A program made the translations under genes and the position numbers. Positions 35,005-43,633 of a DNA stretch of 64,000 nucleotides are shown here, in pieces. Below the pieces are notes generated by a model. It made no database searches. It worked only from the letters and a program-made list of their open reading frames with translations, and was not told the origin of the DNA. The DNA is from Bacteroidia bacterium (GTDB taxonomy: Bacteria; Bacteroidota; Bacteroidia; B-17B0; Aurantibacillaceae). Location of the stretch: contig JAGNIU010000001.1 of NCBI GenBank assembly GCA_018000995.1, positions 186,001 to 250,000 on the forward strand, written 5' to 3'. Numbering within the stretch: position 1 is the stretch's first letter; every line of letters starts with the position of its first letter.

Positions 35005-35655
35005 ATGAAGTCACTTTTTATCTCTGCATTACTTGTTATAGGAATCATTTCAACACCTAAACTTTCTGCCCAATCATTTCAATTCGGAACCGTTGTAGCT
35101 GATGCCGGTGTAGGTTTTGGGTTATATGGCATTCGAGCGTATTCACCCATTAACCAAACAGAGCATACAGGTATTGGAGGTGTTGGAACTTTGCCTTCTG
35201 TTGACGCTGAATTTGGTTTGTTAAGATTAATTGGTGTTGGTGTGCATTACAGAAGAGGTACGTATGGCCCCTACTCGAATGGAAAAATCAGAGGTACTGA
35301 TATTTGCGGAATGGTGAATATACATTTAGCAAACAAAAAAGATAAGTTTGATTTATTTATTGGCGCCGGTTACGGAATAAGTAGCATGAAAACCCCTTCA
35401 GGATTAACAGAAAGCCTTGTTGCAAAAGGCGGAATTTTTAGAGTACAAGTAGCGCCACATTTATATTTTGGAAAACACATTGGTATGTTTTTCCGTGTAG
35501 CTTATAACAAACATTTGTTAAGCAATAACCTTACCATAACTGAAAGCAGCGGAAAAATTTGGACACAAGCTGATGGCGCCACTTGGAATATGGGCGGACT
35601 TGAATTTAATTTAGGCGTAAGCTTTAAAATTGATGTGCTAAAGAAAAGTGAGTAA
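35005..35655 (+). CDS. Putative outer-membrane beta-barrel protein
   Basis: A 216-residue exported protein. The start at 35005 gives a perfect signal peptide (MKSLFISALLVIGIISTPKLSAQ); the earlier TTG falls inside the promoter. The mature part has alternating strands ending in aromatic residues: VADAGVGFGLYGIRAY, DAEFGLLRLIGVGVHYRR, DLFIGAGYGIS, VAPHLYFGKHIGMFFRVAYN and GLEFNLGVSFKIDVL at the end, typical of eight-stranded outer-membrane barrels of Bacteroidota. No specific family recognised. It stands alone with its own promoter; a cluster of palindromes lies after it and may end its transcript. Confidence 0.7.
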   Translation: MKSLFISALLVIGIISTPKLSAQSFQFGTVVADAGVGFGLYGIRAYSPINQTEHTGIGGVGTLPSVDAEFGLLRLIGVGVHYRRGTYGPYSNGKIRGTDICGMVNIHLANKKDKFDLFIGAGYGISSMKTPSGLTESLVAKGGIFRVQVAPHLYFGKHIGMFFRVAYNKHLLSNNLTITESSGKIWTQADGATWNMGGLEFNLGVSFKIDVLKKSE

Positions 35656-35696
35656 CCGCTCTTAAACGAAAGTGGTTTGAAATTTAATTCTGTGCA

Positions 35697-35813
35697 TTAT
35701 CCCGGAGGGATAAAAGCTTTATAAAAACATCAATCTCCATACATCTACGACCCCTTCGGGGTCGAACGTTTTAACACTCACCGCTTTTATAAAGCTTTGA
35801 TGCCTTTGGCATC
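35697..35813. repeat. Cluster of four palindromes
   Basis: In the 199-base gap 35656-35854 lie TTATCCC-GGA-GGGATAA (35697-35713), a 14-base inverted repeat AAAGCTTTATAAAA / TTTTATAAAGCTTT (35713-35726 and 35785-35798), inside it CGACCCC-TTC-GGGGTCG (35748-35764), and next to it GATGCC-TTT-GGCATC (35799-35813). All hairpins are perfect with three-base loops. The build resembles dispersed palindromic elements in Bacteroidota intergenic regions rather than a simple terminator. Confidence 0.65.
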
Positions 35814-35854
35814 AGTTTGTTTTTTGCCGAACTTTTTTGTAGTTTAGGTATAGA

Positions 35855-36325
35855 ATGAGGCAGACACTTTTTATACTTTCAACTGTTTTTAGTCTTGGTT
35901 TGCTTTTTAATTCCTGCAAAAAGTATCCTGAAAATAATTTATGGATTAAGAATCCTAATAAGGTAATTCGAAATGATTGGTTTATGGAAAAGTACACAAT
36001 CAATGGCGAAGATTCAACCACTAATGATAATGTAAGGCTCTACAAGGAAAAAAGCATGACGTTTTACGTTTCAGATAATTCCCAGCGTATTAATCCCTAT
36101 GAACAATTTAGTGGTTATTGGGAAATGAGCAAGAATAAAAAATATATAAAATTAAGCTTTTATAGAAATACGCCTATCCTAAGTGGTTATCAATTTCCTA
36201 ATCAAAAAAATTTATTTTTAATCGAAGAAGGGTTGGATTGGCGCATCGACAAATTATGCAAAAATCAATTTTGGATAAGTTTAACTCACAACAATATTAA
36301 ATACGAAATTCGTTTTAAGAGTTAA
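35855..36325 (+). CDS. Hypothetical lipoprotein
   Basis: A 156-residue lipoprotein with a signal peptide and a lipobox FNSCKK (Cys21). The body is rich in aromatic and polar residues (ENNLWIKNPNKVIRNDWFMEKYTINGED, YWEMSKNKKYIKLSFY) and reads like the lipocalin-like single beta-domains common among small Bacteroidota lipoproteins: a sum of strands describing a value or state. No family is recognised and no catalytic motif seen. It ends two bases before the end of the convergent acetyltransferase gene. Confidence 0.6.
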   Translation: MRQTLFILSTVFSLGLLFNSCKKYPENNLWIKNPNKVIRNDWFMEKYTINGEDSTTNDNVRLYKEKSMTFYVSDNSQRINPYEQFSGYWEMSKNKKYIKLSFYRNTPILSGYQFPNQKNLFLIEEGLDWRIDKLCKNQFWISLTHNNIKYEIRFKS

Positions 36326-36327
36326 TC

Positions 36328-36861
36328 TCACTCAAACAACGAAAGCGCTTTCCCTGTTGTTGGTCCCTGAATATTTTTTCCTAGAATTATAAGATCGCGT
36401 TTAATGCCATCCATGTCGGCCACTTTTGGTAGGTGTCCCCATTTCTCGAAACCGTAATCGTAAAATAATTTTAAGCTGGGTTCGTTGTGACCAAAAATAA
36501 ATCCTAATAAATTATTTATTCTTAATGCAGGCGCCACTTCAATTGCTTTTTTAAGAGATGCTTTTCCAATTCCTAAACCACGAAATTTTTCATCAATGTA
36601 AATACTCACCTCAACAGTTCCATCATAAGCAGGGCGACCGTAAAAAGAATTAAAGCTCATCCAGCCTGCGTATTCGCCATTATATAAAACTAACCACAAC
36701 GGACGTTTATCATTGTTGTGCGCATTAAACCATTGTAATTTACTTAAAGCGGTAACAGGTTCTAAATCGGCAGTAACTAAACGGGATGGAATTGTTGAAT
36801 TATACGTCTGCACAATTTTTGGTAAATCTTGTAGTGTTGCGTATGTAAATTCAATTGCCAT
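36328..36861 (-). CDS. GNAT acetyltransferase, phosphinothricin acetyltransferase-like
   Basis: A 177-residue GNAT enzyme. The fold is visible from IEFTYATLQDLPKIVQTYNSTIP, the strand VLYNGEYAGWMSFNSFYGRP, the acetyl-CoA loop IDEKFRGLGIGKASLKKAIEVA and the final NEPSLKLFYDYGFEKWGHLP. The N-terminal YN and the WxxFxxR-like elements are those of the phosphinothricin/methionine sulfoximine acetyltransferase group, which acetylate small amines. It starts one base after hflX, so it is the third gene of a minus-strand operon (cytochrome, hflX, this gene). Confidence 0.85.
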   Translation of the reverse strand: MAIEFTYATLQDLPKIVQTYNSTIPSRLVTADLEPVTALSKLQWFNAHNNDKRPLWLVLYNGEYAGWMSFNSFYGRPAYDGTVEVSIYIDEKFRGLGIGKASLKKAIEVAPALRINNLLGFIFGHNEPSLKLFYDYGFEKWGHLPKVADMDGIKRDLIILGKNIQGPTTGKALSLFE

Positions 36862-36862
36862 T

Positions 36863-38059
36863 TTAATATAAGAGGTTATTGTAAGGATATCGTTTTACGT
36901 GCATCTCTTTCACCAATTCATAAACCTTAGTTTTCAGTTCATCAATGTTCTCTTTGTTCTGTGCACTAATAAATATACAATTCTTATTTAGATTTTTCAT
37001 CCAGGTTTTTTTCAAATCTGCTAACGATAAGTTGTGACGGGTTTCAGGCGTTAAATCAAATTCCTCTTTCTCGGTATAACTGAAGGCGTCTATCTTGTTA
37101 AAAATTAAAATGGTAGGTTTATCACCGGCGCCTATGTCTTTTAAGGTTTGATTCACCACATTAATATGATCTTCAAAATTAAAATGAGAAATATCAACAA
37201 CGTGTAACAAAATATCAGCTTCACGTACTTCATCTAAAGTAGACTTAAAACTTTCTACCAATTGCGTTGGGAGTTTGCGGATGAATCCTACAGTATCACT
37301 TAATAAAAAATATAAGTTATCAATCGTTACTTTTCTTACAGTTGTATCCAGCGTTGCAAATAATTTATTTTCGGCAAACACTTCGCTCTTACTCAACAAA
37401 TTCATGATGGTAGATTTCCCGACGTTGGTATAGCCCACTAGAGACACTCGGATCATTTCACCACGACTCTTCCGTTGGGTGGCCATTTGCTTATCAATGG
37501 TTTTTAGTTGTTCTTTTAGCAAAGAGATTCTATCACGGATATTACGACGATCTGTTTCAATTTCTTTTTCACCCGAACCACCGCGGGTTCCTGTTCCACC
37601 TCGTTGACGTTCTAAGTGAGTCCACATACCTGTTAAGCGTGGCAATAAATATTGATACTCTGCTAACTGAACTTGCGTTTTTGCGTGAGCCGTTTGTGCG
37701 CGTTGCGAAAATATTTTTAAAATTAAAGTGGTGCGATCGAGAATTTGTAGGCCAAATGCTTTTTCTAAGTTACGTTGTTGCGATGGTGAAAGTTCGTCGT
37801 CAAAAATAATTAAATCAATTTCGTTGGCTTTAGCGAAAGTCTTTATTTCTTCCACTTTTCCTTTTCCAATAAAAGTAGATTTGTCTGGCTTCTCGAGTTT
37901 TTGCGTAAACCATTTTTTGGTTTCAACACCGTAAGTCTCCGCTAAAAAAGCAAGTTCTTCTAAAAATTCTAATGACCTATCTTCTTCTTGAAATTTAGAA
38001 GTTACACCAACTAAAATTGCTAAACGTTTTTTTGAATTAAAGGTCGGTTCCGATTTCAT
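36863..38059 (-). CDS. hflX: GTPase HflX
   Basis: A 398-residue ribosome-associated GTPase. The N-terminal HflX domain carries FIGKGKVEEIKTFAKANEIDLIIFDDELSPSQQRNLEKAFG and the linker HLERQRGGTGTRGGSGEKEIETDRR. The G domain starts at about residue 205: GYTNVGKSTIMN (G1), DTVGFIRKLP (G3), NKID (G4). HflX splits stalled ribosomes under stress. Length and motif order are normal. It lies three bases after the cytochrome gene stop. Confidence 0.97.
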   Translation of the reverse strand: MKSEPTFNSKKRLAILVGVTSKFQEEDRSLEFLEELAFLAETYGVETKKWFTQKLEKPDKSTFIGKGKVEEIKTFAKANEIDLIIFDDELSPSQQRNLEKAFGLQILDRTTLILKIFSQRAQTAHAKTQVQLAEYQYLLPRLTGMWTHLERQRGGTGTRGGSGEKEIETDRRNIRDRISLLKEQLKTIDKQMATQRKSRGEMIRVSLVGYTNVGKSTIMNLLSKSEVFAENKLFATLDTTVRKVTIDNLYFLLSDTVGFIRKLPTQLVESFKSTLDEVREADILLHVVDISHFNFEDHINVVNQTLKDIGAGDKPTILIFNKIDAFSYTEKEEFDLTPETRHNLSLADLKKTWMKNLNKNCIFISAQNKENIDELKTKVYELVKEMHVKRYPYNNLLY

Positions 38060-38062
38060 TAA

Positions 38063-38671
38063 TTATTTACCTTTTACTTCGGCCTCCACATAAGCGGCAA
38101 CAGCAGCAGCTTGTTCATCTGTAATATCTACAGCCATCATTAAACCTTTTCCATTTAATATAGTTAGCTTAATGCTATCGGCACTCATCATTGTTTTAGA
38201 AATATCAGCTGCGCCGGAAAATCCTAATTTACCATCTGCACCGTGACAATTAGCGCATTTAAGAGCATAAATTTCTCCGCCATTACTATTTGTTGTCGCA
38301 ACAACTTCACCTTTTTCGCGTTTTTTCTTTTGAACTTCAGCAAGTCCATAAGAAGCAGTAATCATTAATAAAGAAAGTGCTGCCAGTATTTTATTATTCT
38401 TTTTGAAACCTACAATTGCAATCGGAATGGATAACACTACCAAAATAACTTTCACCCATAACATGGTAGATATATGCTCGAGACCCATCATCAAATAAAC
38501 CCCGGTAATTAAAAATAAAGAGCTCACTATCATTTCAGGGACCTTTGTGGTTTTTGTGAATTTTTGGAGTAAGTCGGCACGATTGCTTAAAAGCAGAACC
38601 GTTTTAACAACATAAATTAAAAAAAACAGTGTTACGGTTATTCTGTGGGTAAGTGATATGGCTTCGTTCAT
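38063..38671 (-). CDS. SirB-like four-helix membrane protein fused to cytochrome c
   Basis: A 202-residue protein with four hydrophobic helices (about 8-30, 48-64, 70-90, 92-108) whose start (SLTHRITVTLFFLIYVVKTVLLL) resembles SirB2-type membrane proteins, followed by a periplasmic cytochrome c domain with one heme site CANCH (about 142-146), GADGKLGFSGAADIS and a distal Met ligand candidate in GLMMAV. Such a fusion could pass electrons from the membrane to a periplasmic acceptor. It opens the operon with hflX and is divergent from the amidohydrolase gene, with 58 bases between the starts. Confidence 0.75.
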   Translation of the reverse strand: MNEAISLTHRITVTLFFLIYVVKTVLLLSNRADLLQKFTKTTKVPEMIVSSLFLITGVYLMMGLEHISTMLWVKVILVVLSIPIAIVGFKKNNKILAALSLLMITASYGLAEVQKKKREKGEVVATTNSNGGEIYALKCANCHGADGKLGFSGAADISKTMMSADSIKLTILNGKGLMMAVDITDEQAAAVAAYVEAEVKGK

Positions 38672-38707
38672 CGGTATTATATTTTACTCAAAATTAACAA
38701 TTAATAT

Positions 38708-38715
38708 TATATTTG
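38708..38715 (+). promoter_or_regulatory. -7 box upstream of the amidohydrolase gene
   Basis: TATATTTG fits TAnnTTTG exactly and lies 14 bases before the ATG at 38730. No clear -33 element was found. It argues for that ATG and against the in-frame ATG at 38658, which would lie upstream of the promoter and inside the divergent cytochrome gene. Confidence 0.5.
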
Positions 38716-38729
38716 AGTACTATTATACT

Positions 38730-41700
38730 ATGCTTTTACGACTAAAAACCTTTATTGTTTTAGGTGTTGTGTTTGCATCCCATTTAGTGGGACAAACCAC
38801 TTTTCCGAGCAACGGCGCGCCTAATCCCGTTCATACCATTTATGCTTTTACCAATGCGGTAATTCATATTGATTATGAAACCACTCTTAATAACGCAACA
38901 CTTGTTTTTCAAGACGGTAAAATTATTGCTGTTGCCGAAAAAGCTGTTGTTCCGCAAGGGGCATTAGTGTACGATTTAAAAGGGAAACACATTTACCCAT
39001 CGTTTATTGATTTGTATAGCAATTACGGTTTGCCCGAACCACCAAAAGATGCTGCTCGTCGTCCGGCTGCTCCCTCACAAGATGCAACAAAAGGCGCTTA
39101 TGGTTGGAATCCTGCTATAAAAGCAGATGTGGAAGCTTACAAAACATTTTCTCACAATAAAGAAAAAGCTGATGAATTACGTAAATGCGGAATTGGTGTT
39201 GTATTAACTTCGCAAAAAGACGGCATTGTAAGAGGAAGTGGTTCTTTAGTTCATGTTAGCAATCAAAAAGAAAATGAAAGTTTTATTAAAGATAAGGCCG
39301 CAGGATTTTATTCATTCAGCAAAGGCTCATCACCTGAACCATATCCGGGTTCTTTAACAGGAGCGATTGCTTTATTGCGTCAAACTTATTATGATGCTAA
39401 ATGGTATAAAGAAAACAGCACGAAAACAGAATACAATATTTCGCTCGAAGCATTTAATCAATTACAAACATTACCTGCAGTTTTTGAAGCAAACGATAAG
39501 TATAATGCATCACGTGCCGCTAAAATTGGAAGTGAGTTTGGTGTCAAATATTTAATTAAAGGTGGTGGTAACGAATATCAACGCATAAGTGATGTTCAAG
39601 AACTATATTCAAAATTTATTATTCCCGTTAATTATCCTGAAGCTTTAGATGTTGAAGATCCGTTTGATGCAGAACAAGCTTCGTTAGCAGAATTAAAACA
39701 CTGGGAAATGGCACCTTGCAACGCTGCCGAAATGGAAAAGAACGGCATTCAATTTTGCTTTACCTCAGCCGATTTAAAAGAGCGAAAAGATTTTTTACCG
39801 AACATCCGTAAAGCCATTAAATATGGCTTAAGTGAGAAAACAGCTCTTAAGGCTTTAACCAACAATCCGGCTTCATTTATAAATGCACAAACACAAGTTG
39901 GTGCTTTAAGAGCGGGTATGTTCGCCGATTTCTTTATCAGTAATAAAAATATTTTTGAAGACGACGCAACTATCTTTCAGCACTGGGTAAACGGACAAGG
40001 AAATGTTTACGATGATATTAGCGCGCCTGATATCAGAGGTAATTACGAAATGGCAATTGCCAATAAAAATTATAAAGTAACTATTAATGGCGAAGCTGGT
40101 AAACCAAGCGGAACTGTAAAAGTGGATACAACAAAATACAAACTCAGCATTACTTTCAAAAATAATTTAGCATCTTTTAGTTTTGATTACGACAGTGCTA
40201 AAACAGCACGCTTAAGCGGAAACTACAATGAGATTAGTAAAGCTATCGACGGTAAAGGTCAGTGGGCTGATGGTAATTGGTTCGATTTCAAAATGAGTTT
40301 TGTTTCGGCCGATACAACGAAAGCAAAGCCTGCCGATAAAAAAGAAAAAATTAATTATGGAAAAGTTTATTATCCGTTCTCTGCTTACGGAGAACCTTTA
40401 CCAAGTGATGGCGTTTTTAAAACCGCCATGCAAAAATTTAAAAACCGTTACGATGCTATTCTAATTAAAAACGCAACGGTTTGGACTAACGAAGGAGATT
40501 CTGTTTTAAAAGAACATGATGTTTATATTACTGAAGGAAGAATTGTACGCATTGCTCCAAACATTGATGCACCTAAATTAGCATTCGCGAAAACAATTGA
40601 TGCTAAAGGTATGCACTTAACGCCGGGTATTATTGACGAACATTCACACATTGCTTTAACTGCTGGTGTTAACGAATGGGCACAAGCCAGCAGCGCCGAA
40701 GTAAGAATGGGCGATGTAATTAATCCTGAAGACATAAACATTTATCGTCAACTTTCAGGTGGTGTTACAACTGCACAATTATTACACGGTTCAGCTAATC
40801 CGGTTGGTGGACAAAGTCAATTAATAAAATTACGTTGGGGATTAAATGCTGAAGAAATGAAATATGAGAAAGCTCCGGGCTTCATCAAATTTGCTTTAGG
40901 AGAAAACGTAAAACAAGGTAATGGTCCGGGCGGCACTCGCTTTCCGCAAACACGAATGGGTGTTGAGCAGGTGTACTTTGATATTTTTACCCGCGCTAAA
41001 AATTATAAAAAACAAATGGATGACTTTTCGAAAGTTAGTCCAAAACAAAAAGGAACTGTTATTGCACCAAGAAAAGATTTAGAGTTAGATGCCATTGCGG
41101 AAATTTTAGATGGTAAACGTCATATTACTTGTCACAGTTACGTGCAAAGTGAAATCAATATGTTGTTGCACGTAGCAGACAGCATGAAGTTTAAAGTAAA
41201 TACGTTTACTCACATTTTGGAAGGTTATAAAATGGCCGACAAAATGAAAGCACATGGAGCAAACGCATCAACTTTTGCTGATTGGTGGGCTTATAAATTA
41301 GAGGTGATGGAAGCTATTCCGTATAACTCGGCTCTCCTTACAAAAATGGGCGTTAACACGTGTATTAATAGTGATGATGCTGAAATGGGAAGAAGATTAA
41401 ATCAGGAAGCAGCTAAAGGAATTAAATACGGTGGCCTAACAGAAACTGAAGCTTTAAAATTAGCAACGCTTAATCCTGCTAAAGCTTTACATATTGATGA
41501 TAAAGTTGGAAGTATTAAAGTTGGGAAAATAGCTGATTTAGTTTTATGGACGGATAATCCTTTAAGTATTTATGCAAAAGCCGATAAAACAATTATCGAC
41601 GGACAAATTTATTTCGACAGAGAAGAAGACGCTAAGTTGCGTGAAGACATTAAAAAAGAACGCGCAAGAATTATCAATAAATTAATTGCCGAAAAAAATA

Positions 41701-41777
41701 AAGGTGGTAAAGTAGTAAAACCGTCGGGCAGAAAAAGAGGATTAGACCATTGTGACACTATAGAAGGAGAAGATTAA
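38730..41777 (+). CDS. Secreted double amidohydrolase-fold protein
   Basis: A 1015-residue exported protein from the ATG at 38730 (signal peptide MLLRLKTFIVLGVVFASHLVGQ). It contains two amidohydrolase units. In the first (about 40-450) the metal site is lost: IDLYSNYG stands where IDxHxHxG is expected, although the fold ends normally (KALTNNPASFINAQTQVGALRAGMFADFFI). The second (about 590-960) is complete: PGIIDEHSHIAL, a histidine in HITCHSY, THILEG, INSDDAEMGR and LATLNPAKALHIDDKVGSIKVGKIADLVLW. It should hydrolyse an imide, dipeptide or related bond outside the cytoplasm. A third, degenerate unit is encoded by the next gene one base later. Confidence 0.87.
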   Translation: MLLRLKTFIVLGVVFASHLVGQTTFPSNGAPNPVHTIYAFTNAVIHIDYETTLNNATLVFQDGKIIAVAEKAVVPQGALVYDLKGKHIYPSFIDLYSNYGLPEPPKDAARRPAAPSQDATKGAYGWNPAIKADVEAYKTFSHNKEKADELRKCGIGVVLTSQKDGIVRGSGSLVHVSNQKENESFIKDKAAGFYSFSKGSSPEPYPGSLTGAIALLRQTYYDAKWYKENSTKTEYNISLEAFNQLQTLPAVFEANDKYNASRAAKIGSEFGVKYLIKGGGNEYQRISDVQELYSKFIIPVNYPEALDVEDPFDAEQASLAELKHWEMAPCNAAEMEKNGIQFCFTSADLKERKDFLPNIRKAIKYGLSEKTALKALTNNPASFINAQTQVGALRAGMFADFFISNKNIFEDDATIFQHWVNGQGNVYDDISAPDIRGNYEMAIANKNYKVTINGEAGKPSGTVKVDTTKYKLSITFKNNLASFSFDYDSAKTARLSGNYNEISKAIDGKGQWADGNWFDFKMSFVSADTTKAKPADKKEKINYGKVYYPFSAYGEPLPSDGVFKTAMQKFKNRYDAILIKNATVWTNEGDSVLKEHDVYITEGRIVRIAPNIDAPKLAFAKTIDAKGMHLTPGIIDEHSHIALTAGVNEWAQASSAEVRMGDVINPEDINIYRQLSGGVTTAQLLHGSANPVGGQSQLIKLRWGLNAEEMKYEKAPGFIKFALGENVKQGNGPGGTRFPQTRMGVEQVYFDIFTRAKNYKKQMDDFSKVSPKQKGTVIAPRKDLELDAIAEILDGKRHITCHSYVQSEINMLLHVADSMKFKVNTFTHILEGYKMADKMKAHGANASTFADWWAYKLEVMEAIPYNSALLTKMGVNTCINSDDAEMGRRLNQEAAKGIKYGGLTETEALKLATLNPAKALHIDDKVGSIKVGKIADLVLWTDNPLSIYAKADKTIIDGQIYFDREEDAKLREDIKKERARIINKLIAEKNKGGKVVKPSGRKRGLDHCDTIEGED

Positions 41778-41778
41778 T

Positions 41779-43086
41779 ATGAAAAAGTATATTTTATTTA
41801 TTTTAGTTTTTGTTTGTGGAATTAGCTTTTCGCAAAATAACCCACCTGCCGCACGGGCAGGAAAACGCGTGTTATTAATGAATGGCATTGCGCATCTTGG
41901 TAACGGACAAGTAATAGAAAATAGTTATATCTCGTTTGCCAATGGAAAATTAGAAATGGTTTCTCCTGTGCAAGGGATTAAATTAGATTTAAAATCGTTT
42001 GATACTATTATTGAAATTGAAGGGAAACATGTTTATCCTGCATTAATTTCTGCCAATACAATCTTAGGTTTACAGGAAGCAGAATCTATAAGAGCCAGTA
42101 GTGATTATAACGAAGTGGGCGGTATTAATCCAAACGTACGTAGTTTAATTGCTTATAATACCGACAGTAAAATTTTACCTACGGTGAAAACAAACGGCGT
42201 GTTGTATACGCAGTGTACGCCACGTAATGGTTTAATTTGCGGTTCTTCTTCTATTTTAGCAACTGAAGGTTGGAATTGGGAAGACGCTGTTTTAAAAGCA
42301 GATGATGGCATTCATATTAATTTTCCAAAATCAATTCAAAAAAATGGTTGGTGGGCCGAGCCTGAACCTAGTGGAAAAAATACAAAATTTGATGAAGAGC
42401 TTTCTGCACTAAATAATTTTTTTGCAGAAGCTTCATCCTATTGTAAAAGCGCTTCGGGTACATTTGAAAACAATGTTCGTTTCGAAGCTATGCGTAATGT
42501 GTTTGGCGGAACTCAGAATTTATACCTTCATACTAACAGCGCAAAAGACATTGTGCTTGCAGTTAATTTCGCAAAAAAACATAACATTAAAAAGCCCGTT
42601 ATTGTTGGCGGAAAAGATGCCTGGAAAATAACTTCGTTTTTACGCGAGAATAAAATTCCTGTTATGTTAAACCGTTTATTTGATTTACCTGAGTTATCAG
42701 ATGATGATGTAGATATTACGTTCCGCACCCCTTACCTTTTACAAAAAGACAGTGTGTTATTTTGTTTACAAATGGAAGGTGATATGGAAGCTATGCAAAG
42801 TCGCAACTTACCTTTTTTAGCAGGTTATTCGGTGGCTTATGGTTTAACTAAAGAGCAAGCTTTACAAAGTATTACTTTAAACGCCGCCAAAATATTAGGT
42901 ATCGATAATTTGGTAGGGTCTTTAGAGACTAATAAAGTAGCTTCATTAGTAATATCCGACGGTGATTTACTAGATATAAAATCTAACAAAGTGATTGCTG
43001 CTTTTATTAATGGCAAGCCCGTTAATTTGGTTAACGAGCAACAACTATTATACGAGAAGTACAAAACCAAGTATGGTCTTAAATAA
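41779..43086 (+). CDS. Secreted degenerate amidohydrolase-fold protein
   Basis: A 435-residue exported protein (signal peptide ending GISFSQ). It has the amidohydrolase frame: a short N-terminal strand domain (LMNGIAHLGNGQVIENSYISFANGKLEMV), HVYPALISANTILGL at the place of the metal site, and the closing QSITLNAAKILGIDNLVGSLETNKVASLVIS. The two metal-binding histidines are missing (SANTIL instead of DxHxH), so it is probably not a hydrolase on its own. It begins one base after the double amidohydrolase gene and may form a complex with it. Confidence 0.8.
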   Translation: MKKYILFILVFVCGISFSQNNPPAARAGKRVLLMNGIAHLGNGQVIENSYISFANGKLEMVSPVQGIKLDLKSFDTIIEIEGKHVYPALISANTILGLQEAESIRASSDYNEVGGINPNVRSLIAYNTDSKILPTVKTNGVLYTQCTPRNGLICGSSSILATEGWNWEDAVLKADDGIHINFPKSIQKNGWWAEPEPSGKNTKFDEELSALNNFFAEASSYCKSASGTFENNVRFEAMRNVFGGTQNLYLHTNSAKDIVLAVNFAKKHNIKKPVIVGGKDAWKITSFLRENKIPVMLNRLFDLPELSDDDVDITFRTPYLLQKDSVLFCLQMEGDMEAMQSRNLPFLAGYSVAYGLTKEQALQSITLNAAKILGIDNLVGSLETNKVASLVISDGDLLDIKSNKVIAAFINGKPVNLVNEQQLLYEKYKTKYGLK

Positions 43087-43182
43087 CCACTTGTCAGTAT
43101 AAAGGGTATTTAGTACTATTTAACAGCTTTTCTTTTTCTTATTTCGTATCTTTATTGTACCCCCGCATATTATACCCATATT

Positions 43183-43569
43183 ATGCCAAATCATCATTTA
43201 ACAACGCGTACTGCTAAAATCAGTTTAGAGAAAGACGGATACATTAAGATACAAATGCTTTCTGATATTATAGTTGATGAAGAAGATGCATTGGACAATA
43301 TGTTGGTTATTAAAAATCTCTCGGCCGGAAAAAAAACATTGAAGCTGATTGACGCCAGAGGAAAATGGAGTATGACTGCGGAAGCAAGAAAGGTTTCTAA
43401 AAAAAATTTTACACCTGAGACCACTCTGGCAAGGGCTTATATAATTGATTCTTTTTTAACCAAGTTAACTCTCAATTTTTTAATGTCTTTTTCAGATAAG
43501 AAAGTTCCTGAAGAATTCTTTAATCACGAAGAAGAGGCTATCACTTGGCTCTTATCATTCAAAAAATAA
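43183..43569 (+). CDS. DUF7793/STAS-SEC14-like domain protein
   Basis: A 128-residue cytosolic protein. The pattern (a strand with YIKIQM, a helix EEDALDNMLVIKNLSAGKKTLKLIDARG, then TLARAYIIDSFLTKLTLNFLMSF and a final EEFFNHEEEAITWLLSF) is that of small Bacteroidota proteins related to STAS or SEC14-like domains. Such proteins have no known enzymatic role; they may bind partners or a ligand. A strong terminator follows nine bases after the stop codon. It is a single-gene unit. Confidence 0.65.
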   Translation: MPNHHLTTRTAKISLEKDGYIKIQMLSDIIVDEEDALDNMLVIKNLSAGKKTLKLIDARGKWSMTAEARKVSKKNFTPETTLARAYIIDSFLTKLTLNFLMSFSDKKVPEEFFNHEEEAITWLLSFKK

Positions 43570-43577
43570 AACACATA

Positions 43578-43613
43578 AAAAAGCCCCCCAACAATTATGT
43601 TGGGGGGCTTTTT
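43578..43613. terminator. Strong bidirectional terminator
   Basis: AAAAAGCCCCCCAACA (43578-43593) and TGTTGGGGGGCTTTTT (43598-43613) form a perfect 16-pair stem with an ATTA loop. A on one side and T on the other serve both convergent genes (43183-43569 plus and 43634-44983 minus). Confidence 0.95.
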
Positions 43614-43633
43614 AGTATTTAGTTTATTAACGA

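Noticed and set aside
38658-38729. An upstream in-frame ATG that would lengthen the amidohydrolase protein by 24 residues
   Set aside because: It lies upstream of the -7 box, overlaps the divergent cytochrome gene and would hide the signal peptide that begins at 38730.
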